From NCBI GenBank assembly GCA_937996615.1, contig CALKVD010000047.1, positions 1 to 20,872 of the forward strand: a stretch of 20,872 nucleotides of DNA, given 5' to 3'. A program made the position numbers and the translations under genes. The stretch is from an uncultured Rickettsiales bacterium (GTDB lineage Bacteria > Pseudomonadota > Alphaproteobacteria > Rickettsiales > Midichloriaceae). Below are positions 15,624-20,872 of this stretch, in pieces. The notes under the pieces were generated by a model, which saw nothing but the letters and a program-made list of their open reading frames with translations, ran no database searches and had not been told where the DNA came from. Numbering within the stretch: position 1 is the stretch's first letter; every line of letters begins with the position of its first letter.

Positions 15624-18446
15624 CTAAAAATCACGCAAAATACAACCCAGCTGGTTGCATATTTCATTTTTCATCACACTCAAAACATTATTGATCTCAT
15701 CATCAATCAATGTTCTGTCAATAGCCTGCATAGTAAAACGTAAAGCTAATGATTTTTGGTTTTTTTCTAATTTGTCGCCATTATATACATCGAATATTTC
15801 AATGTTCTGCATAATATTATCAAATCTCCGATTTTGTTCCGAAATATTCCGAGCAACTTTAACCAAATCAGCAGCTGAAGTATTCTGACTTGTAATGAAA
15901 GCCAAATCTCTTTGAACTGATTGATAAGCCGATGAAACCAAATTTGAACAAACATTTGCTATTTTTTGACGATATTTTTTCTCCGCTACTTGATATGCAG
16001 CTTCAACATTTTCCAATAAAACTTCAAAAGCATTGATATTTTTTAAATCAAATTTTTTCGCAATATTAGGGTGAATCTCACCACAATATCCAAGCAGTAT
16101 ATCGCTGTAATATATTGCTATACTTCTTTTTGGATGATAATAAATTGGCGCCTCTAAAACCAAATCAAAAGCAAAATGGTCAAAATCGTTAAACCCAGAG
16201 AGATTGAAACCTACTCGATTGCTGCAAGCAGCCGTAACTACTTTCATAAAATCATCACGAACATCATAAAAATCCCAACAACGTTGTTTTGAATGGATTG
16301 AATTAGCTCGGCAATTTCCGCTTCTAACTCCCGATACAACCTGGGCTTGTTTTTTATCACCCAAATCCCAACCATAGATTGGACCAATCTCAAATAAGGA
16401 AATATTATGATAACTCCGAGCAGCATTTTTTGCCACACCATTTAGCAAATGTGGCAAAAGAGTTTGCCGCATTTCGGTGAAATTAGCATTAATTGGATTG
16501 GTGATCGTGATAGTTTGGGAATCATGCAACTCATGGTTGTGCTTTTCGGCCTGGTTGCTTTGCGTTTGCTCAAGCCTAGATTCAAGATTAAAACCAAAGA
16601 TTTGACTATCTTCTTTGCTGTAAAATGACCAGTTAATAGTTTCAAAAAAACCTCGCTCAACCATAATATTTCTGATTTTTTCAACTACATAACTTTTGTT
16701 ATTAGATTTAGATTTGTAATCTGGCCCAGAATTTTGCTTTGCTTGGATGATTTGAGACTCTGCTATATTAAACGGTCGATATTCTAGATTATCTAATCCA
16801 TAGATTCGCAAAACCTCTTCAGCCAAATCAGCAACTCCGTCAATTTCTCCTTGTCGCCATGATGGAATGACCGCCTGATATTTTGATGCTGTGTTTATCA
16901 GTTTCGAATTTACTATCGGATTTTTTTCTGCAACAGGAGTAATGATAAAACCTAGTTTAGCTAGCGTTTGATCGATATATTCTTGACTAAATTCTCGCCC
17001 TATGATTTCGCAAATTTCCTGATGGCTAAAAACAACCTCTGTCTGATCTTGACGCCCATAATCATCATTAACACAATAGAACAATTGATCAAATCTAATT
17101 TCTCCAGCTTCTTTCAAAATATCAGCGATATATCCAAGGGTTGGGGCAGTAGCTTTCGGGTCAACTCCACTTTCAAAACGCATCCTCGATTCCGTTCTAA
17201 TCCCCAAAGCTCTACCAGCTTCCATCACAGCTAGAAAATCAAAATTCGCAACTTCAATCAAGATATTAGTTGTTGCTTCATCAACTTTACTACTTTCTCC
17301 CCCAATAACTCCAGCAACCGCCAAGACTTTTTCATCATCAGCGATAACAATTAAGCCTTCGGGCAGTTGATATTCCTGACCTCCGATAGCCGTAAATTTT
17401 TCGCCAAGTTGACTTGATCTGACCGAGATTTTACCACAAATTTTACCAGCATCATAGATATGGCTAGGACGACCATAGGTAAACATCACATAGTTTGAGA
17501 TATTCACCAGGTCATTTTTATGGATATTTTTAGTAATAGATAAATTTTTGCGAATATTTTTGATTCTGCTAGCTACCAATTTAGACATATCCAGATCAGA
17601 AACTGGCAGAAAAACTATCTCTTTGCATCTGGAATCCAGAATTTCAACAGAATCGTTTGCATTACCGAAACTATAAGAATTACCTTTTTCTTTCCTAGCA
17701 AAAGATTCTGTGCCATGATCTCTTATCAAATTATTAATCTTATCTAAAATCACAGGATCAACATCCTCTTGAACCAAACAGCCAACCCCAGCAGCAGCTA
17801 AATCCCTCGCAATCCCAAAAACACTAGCACAATCTCGTTTGCGGTTTGGAGTTAATCCAATATCAAAATATACATCGTCAAATCCAGCATAGATTGCAAA
17901 CTTTTCGCCAACAGGAGCGTCTGCAGGCAATTCGATGATCCCCTCACTAATCCCTGAATATCTCTGATCATTTTGCAAACTTAACTCCTCTGCCGAACAA
18001 AGCATTCCATTACTCTCGATATTCCTGATTTTTGCTTTCTTGATTATCATTCCATTATTTGGCACAATTGCACCAGTCTGAGCCAGAATCACCTTAATTC
18101 CAGGACGAGCGTTTAAAGCTCCACAGACTACCGATATTGGAGCAAGCATTGGGTCATATTGAACTTGACAAATCTGTAGCTTATCAGCGTTTGGATGCGG
18201 CTCTGTCGCAACTATTTCTGCAATAACAAAATTCTGATAAATCTTATTATAGTCGACCAGCTCCTCGACCTCGTGTCCAATTGAATTCAGAGTTGAAACC
18301 AGTAAATCTACGGTATGCTGCGATTGACTTGCACCACCTTGGCTACAACTCCTGATTGCCAAATCTGCTATCACCGCCCCTTTGTTTGAAACATCACCAT
18401 TCGCTATCTGCAAATGATTAGCAAGCCAATTATAAGAAATTTTCAT
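15624..18446 (-). CDS. pheT: Phenylalanine-tRNA ligase beta subunit
   Basis: PheT is the beta subunit of the alpha2-beta2 enzyme that charges tRNA-Phe and edits Tyr-tRNA. Domains are in normal order. They are the N-terminal MKISYNWLANHL, the tRNA-binding OB fold near 70-160 (IVATEPHPNADKLQICQV) and the B3/B4 editing region with GRPSHIYD and VAGVIGGESS. The catalytic-like core follows, and the C-terminal anticodon-binding domain begins at about 845 with SVQRDLAF and ends FDVYNGD...RFTMQAIDRTL...LRDF. At 940 residues it is about 120-140 longer than usual. A clear insertion is at about 18-46, and polar extra sequence lies near 235-275 and 625-645. The family's P-x-W-L stretch before the editing site appears missing. 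pheS is not adjacent: the upstream neighbour is the divergent rlmE. Confidence 0.95.
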   Translation of the reverse strand: MKISYNWLANHLQIANGDVSNKGAVIADLAIRSCSQGGASQSQHTVDLLVSTLNSIGHEVEELVDYNKIYQNFVIAEIVATEPHPNADKLQICQVQYDPMLAPISVVCGALNARPGIKVILAQTGAIVPNNGMIIKKAKIRNIESNGMLCSAEELSLQNDQRYSGISEGIIELPADAPVGEKFAIYAGFDDVYFDIGLTPNRKRDCASVFGIARDLAAAGVGCLVQEDVDPVILDKINNLIRDHGTESFARKEKGNSYSFGNANDSVEILDSRCKEIVFLPVSDLDMSKLVASRIKNIRKNLSITKNIHKNDLVNISNYVMFTYGRPSHIYDAGKICGKISVRSSQLGEKFTAIGGQEYQLPEGLIVIADDEKVLAVAGVIGGESSKVDEATTNILIEVANFDFLAVMEAGRALGIRTESRMRFESGVDPKATAPTLGYIADILKEAGEIRFDQLFYCVNDDYGRQDQTEVVFSHQEICEIIGREFSQEYIDQTLAKLGFIITPVAEKNPIVNSKLINTASKYQAVIPSWRQGEIDGVADLAEEVLRIYGLDNLEYRPFNIAESQIIQAKQNSGPDYKSKSNNKSYVVEKIRNIMVERGFFETINWSFYSKEDSQIFGFNLESRLEQTQSNQAEKHNHELHDSQTITITNPINANFTEMRQTLLPHLLNGVAKNAARSYHNISLFEIGPIYGWDLGDKKQAQVVSGVRSGNCRANSIHSKQRCWDFYDVRDDFMKVVTAACSNRVGFNLSGFNDFDHFAFDLVLEAPIYYHPKRSIAIYYSDILLGYCGEIHPNIAKKFDLKNINAFEVLLENVEAAYQVAEKKYRQKIANVCSNLVSSAYQSVQRDLAFITSQNTSAADLVKVARNISEQNRRFDNIMQNIEIFDVYNGDKLEKNQKSLALRFTMQAIDRTLIDDEINNVLSVMKNEICNQLGCILRDF

Positions 18447-18727
18447 AAATTACTGATATTTTTAGTTATACCAAATTAAATATAATTTAATTTACAACAG
18501 ATACAAGCTGTTAGAATTAAATTATTTTACTTTTTAAAAAATCCGAAGATATTTTTTCTGCAAAACAAGTGATGCTAAATCTTTGATATCAACTTATCTG
18601 CTACCAACCTACTACTGCCACCAAATTCTATAATAACCCAAAACAGTAATCAAAAAAGAATATGGCAATCACTAGATAATATCGCTATAGTGTTCATATT
18701 ATAAAACAAAAATTACCTCCAATCTAT
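18447..18727. promoter_or_regulatory. Divergent pheT/rlmE intergenic region
   Basis: About 280 AT-rich bases without a gene. A perfect TATAAT at 18629-18634 faces rlmE, but its -35 region is poor. Toward pheT, TTGTAT and TATATT about 16 bases apart (complement near 18480-18510) are a possible promoter. No RNA fold is recognised, and a T-box or Phe-leader is not evident. Confidence 0.3.
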
Positions 18728-19447
18728 ATGAGCCAATCAGCAAAAAAATTTACCATCAAAAAAACTACCGCTATAACTAAACAAAGAGTCAAAACAGCAA
18801 AAGGCCGCAAAATAAGCTCGACTGCCTGGCTCCAACGCCACATCAACGATCCATATGTCATTCAAGCTAAAAAACTCAATTATGTCTCCCGCGCCGCCTT
18901 TAAATTATTAGAAATAGATGCTCAATTTGCTCTCTTTAAGCAAAAATCGATCAACTCCACCGTTCTCGATCTTGGCTGCTCTCCTGGTAGCTGGTTGCAA
19001 GTTGTTCAGCAAAAATCTCAGCAAAATAGCCAAATAATAGGAATAGACCTCCAGGAACCATCAGACAAAAATTTTGCCCTAAATTCAGCTCAGTTTATTT
19101 TGGGTGATTTTACTGATCCCGAGATCCAGCTAAAACTTCTCGATCTGTTGAGTTTCAATAAAATTACTCTACTCCTGAGTGATATGGCCCCTGCTTCATG
19201 TGGCGACAAGCAAACCGACCATATCCGAATAATCAGCCTGCTAACCGAGGTTTGGGCTTTTGCTCTTGAGCATTTGGCAGATGGAGGAAATATGGTTTGC
19301 AAATTAATTCGCGGCGGCAGAGAAACCGAGCTGCTCAAAAAAATGCGCCCCTATTTCAGACAGCTCAAAACCTTCAAACCATCTGCTAGTTATGATAGCT
19401 CAGGGGAAATTTTTCTAGTTGCTATAGGATTTCGTCGACAATTATAA
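18728..19447 (+). CDS. rlmE: 23S rRNA (uridine-2'-O)-methyltransferase RlmE/FtsJ
   Basis: RlmE methylates the 2'-O of U2552 in the A-loop of 23S rRNA, a late step in 50S assembly. The SAM-binding motif VLDLGCSPGSW is at 79-89. The K-D-K-E catalytic tetrad can be placed: Lys59 in RAAFKL, Asp152 in SDMAP, Lys192 in CKLIRG and Glu227 in SSGEIFLV. The last three are spaced exactly as in the E. coli enzyme. At 239 residues it has a basic N-terminal extension of about 20 residues, which fits RNA binding. It is divergent from pheT and stands alone. Confidence 0.96.
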   Translation: MSQSAKKFTIKKTTAITKQRVKTAKGRKISSTAWLQRHINDPYVIQAKKLNYVSRAAFKLLEIDAQFALFKQKSINSTVLDLGCSPGSWLQVVQQKSQQNSQIIGIDLQEPSDKNFALNSAQFILGDFTDPEIQLKLLDLLSFNKITLLLSDMAPASCGDKQTDHIRIISLLTEVWAFALEHLADGGNMVCKLIRGGRETELLKKMRPYFRQLKTFKPSASYDSSGEIFLVAIGFRRQL

Positions 19448-19482
19448 CTATTGGCAGAGCTTTTAATTATTGTAACTATTGG
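19445..19482. repeat. 10-bp direct repeat at the rlmE stop, 28-base period
   Basis: taactattgg occurs at 19445-19454 (including the rlmE stop codon) and again at 19473-19482. Both copies are followed by a similar purine-then-ctttaa segment. It looks like an imperfect local duplication. Confidence 0.45.
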
Positions 19483-19636
19483 AAAAGGCTTTAAATTTCT
19501 TAATTGCCAACTCCAACTGATTTAAAAACTCTAGCTCAGGGTCGAAAAGTTTAGGGATTATATCGTAAATTAAGTTAGGCTCGTCTATAGAATTAGTAAT
19601 CTCTAAAACCTTAAGCTGTTGCGAGAGACCGAAAAG
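19463..19636 (-). pseudogene. C-terminal remnant of an unrecognised gene
   Basis: On the minus strand a frame of 57 codons is open from 19636 to a TAA at 19465-19463, with no plausible start codon. It reads like real protein, not noise: LSQQLKVLEI, then DEPNLIYDIIPKLFDPELEFL, then a short amphipathic helix with basic residues (ELAIKKFKAF). The upstream end runs into the palindromic element at 19615-19724. The likely explanation is the 3' end of a gene lost by decay or interrupted by that element. The 285 bases between it and hflC hold only short frames. I recognise no family. Confidence 0.4.
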
Positions 19637-19724
19637 TTAGCAGAAGCTCTGATGATGCTACCTCCCGGTATAATCTGGGATTTGAGCGCGACATCGCCCT
19701 AAAAAATTTTCGTCTTGCAACAGC
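19615..19724. repeat. About 110-bp palindromic element with nested hairpin
   Basis: The two ends are inverted repeats. GCTGTTGCGAGA (19615-19626) plus CGAAAA (19630-19635) pairs with TTTTCG (19707-19712) plus TCTTGCAACAGC (19713-19724). This gives 18 base pairs, one G-T pair, with a 3-base bulge (GAC). In the centre TCCCGG (19663-19668) pairs with CTGGGA (19675-19680) around a TATAAT loop. The interior is visibly richer in G and C than its surroundings. Size and shape resemble the palindromic elements known from Rickettsia genomes or a small MITE; whether other copies exist cannot be seen here. Confidence 0.6.
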
Positions 19725-19922
19725 CCCAAGCTATATAATATTAGCATTTCTGAAAATATTTGAAAATATTTATATAATAACATCTAGATTTTTATAGAAT
19801 ATTTGATATACAAAGCTAAACTTAATTTCTTATTAATATTTGTCACAAAAAATTTTCATTAATCATAACCAATACTGTTTAAGATTTTTTGTGCCTTACG
19901 GTGATTCTCAACCATCCAATCC
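19725..19922. other. AT-rich gap downstream of hflC
   Basis: About 200 bases after the hflC stop (minus strand). Only short broken frames are visible, plus a tandem tgaaaatatt repeat near 19750-19770. A protease gene often follows hflC in alphaproteobacteria; nothing recognisable of one is seen here. Confidence 0.4.
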
Positions 19923-20813
19923 CTATTCCTTGGGAACATTGCTACCAGAGTTTAGATGCGCAAAAAACTTATCATCAGTGGATAAAACAAAGGTTGTGTT
20001 ACTAGAACTTAAGGCACTACTGTAGGCCTGCAATGACCGATAGAAAACATAGAACTCAGTATCTTGACCGACAGAGTCTGCAAATATTCTTGCTGATTCC
20101 GAATCACCTTCACCCTTGAGAATTTCAGCATCTTTTCTGGCATTTGCCAAGAGCATGACTTTATCTTTATCAGTTTGCGCCCTAATTATCTGCGATTCTT
20201 CAACCCCATGAGCGCGAATTTCCGCCGCTTCTTTCGCTCTAGCTGAACGCATCCGCTCATAGACAGCCTGCTTTGCTTTTTCCGGCAATCCAACTCTTGT
20301 GATGCGAACATCAGCTACACTAACTCCAAATGGGGAGATTTGGTCCCTGACTGCGTCAGATATACGTTGCATTATATCTAGCCTTTGTTTTCCTAGAACA
20401 TCGGCAAATTTTGCGGTACCAACTACTTCGCGAATTGTAGATTCAAGGATTGAAGCTAATCTCAGCTTGAATACACTTTCGTTTTGAGCAGCTTGATAAA
20501 ACTTTACTGCATCGACTATTTTATATTTAGCAAAAGCATCCAGCTTCATCGTTTTTTGGTCAGCAGTCACGACTTCGTTAGCATCGTCAGAATGAAAAAC
20601 AATATTTTGCAATCTTTTATCAAAAAATTTTACTTTTTGAATAAAAGGGATAAGGATTTTTAATCCTGGTGTATTTTTCACTGATATCACTCGTCCAAAC
20701 TCCGAAACTAGCGCCAATTCTCTTTGATCTACGATATAGAGAGCATTAGCTAAAAAAAGGGAAATACCAGCTAGCAAAATTGCAGTTGCGGTAAAGAATC
20801 GTGGTTTGTTCAT
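19923..20813 (-). CDS. hflC: HflC, SPFH-domain modulator of FtsH protease
   Basis: HflC and HflK form a large periplasmic cage around the membrane protease FtsH and limit its activity. The 296-residue protein has an N-terminal membrane anchor (about 9-27) and then the SPFH/band-7 domain, with VDQRELALVSEFGRV and PGLKILIPFIQKVKFFDKR. A long helical segment follows, RMRSARAKEAAEIRAHGVEESQIIRAQTDKD (about 193-223), then LKGEGDSESARIFAD. The hydrophobic C-terminal part is FYVFYRSLQAYSSAL. Length and order match bacterial HflC. AAGG lies upstream of the ATG at useful spacing. hflK is expected just beyond the right edge. Confidence 0.95.
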   Translation of the reverse strand: MNKPRFFTATAILLAGISLFLANALYIVDQRELALVSEFGRVISVKNTPGLKILIPFIQKVKFFDKRLQNIVFHSDDANEVVTADQKTMKLDAFAKYKIVDAVKFYQAAQNESVFKLRLASILESTIREVVGTAKFADVLGKQRLDIMQRISDAVRDQISPFGVSVADVRITRVGLPEKAKQAVYERMRSARAKEAAEIRAHGVEESQIIRAQTDKDKVMLLANARKDAEILKGEGDSESARIFADSVGQDTEFYVFYRSLQAYSSALSSSNTTFVLSTDDKFFAHLNSGSNVPKE

Positions 20814-20836
20814 GGGTTTGCCTTAGTTAAGAGTTT

Positions 20837-20872
20837 TTATTTTACTTTGAACTGTTGTTTAATTTTCGTTAA
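20837..20872 (-). CDS. Possible last codons of hflK (5' part beyond window)
   Basis: On the minus strand the frame entering from the right edge encodes LTKIKQQFKVK and then stops (20839-20837), 23 bases before the hflC start. Position and strand fit the 3' end of hflK, but a second frame also enters and stops within four codons, and the residues are not diagnostic. This is inference from gene order. Confidence 0.3.
   Translation of the reverse strand, partial: LTKIKQQFKVK

Noticed and set aside
18300..18420. PheT N-terminal insertion as an in-frame palindromic element
   Set aside because: I could not find inverted-repeat arms in this segment, nor similarity to the element at 19615-19724.
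1..20872. CRISPR array, prophage or insertion sequence with transposase
   Set aside because: No regularly spaced repeats, phage structural genes or transposase frames are visible.

Overview
The window is AT-rich bacterial chromosome from an alphaproteobacterium, most likely an obligate intracellular Rickettsiales-type (or Holosporales-type) lineage. The evidence is the gene set: a solitary VirB9 of a type IV secretion system, an MFS carrier of the kind seen in intracellular bacteria, the rpmF-plsX-fabH cluster, an alphaproteobacterial-style NadD that ends at its SSxxIR motif, short UTRs, low coding density in places and visible gene decay. Family rank cannot be settled from this sequence alone.

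Layout. 1-3217 (minus strand): ribH, nusB and a large kinase-fold protein that runs off the left edge (735 codons open, no stop in the window). 3305-3976 (plus): nadD, then tRNA-Thr(CGU) at 4124-4198. 4256-4979 (minus): a 50-residue membrane protein (DUF5993-like) and dsbB. 5285-7118 (plus): lipA and mreC, one base apart. 7175-7714 (minus): an unrecognised coiled-coil protein with a FliJ-like outline. 7830-9128 (plus): an MFS transporter with a good promoter and a clear terminator. 9436-10262 (plus): a broken gene for a multi-pass membrane protein, with its own extended -10 promoter and a T TTT TTA slippery heptamer exactly at its first frame change. 10442-13021 (minus): rpmF, plsX, fabH. 13128-14368 (minus): yebC and ruvC overlapping as TAATG. 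14488-15459 (minus): virB9 with its own strong-looking promoter. 15624-18446 (minus): pheT, unusually long and without pheS beside it. 18728-19447 (plus): rlmE. 19448-19922: a gene remnant and a roughly 110-bp palindromic element. 19923-20813 (minus): hflC, followed at the right edge by what may be the last codons of hflK.

Most genes are core housekeeping: riboflavin, NAD, lipoate and fatty acid/phospholipid precursors, translation (L32, PheRS beta, RlmE, YebC), transcription (NusB), recombination (RuvC), cell shape (MreC) and membrane quality control (HflC). The host-facing genes are VirB9 and the MFS carrier. The less ordinary material is the kinase-like giant, the tiny dsbB partner, the frame-broken membrane gene and the palindromic element.
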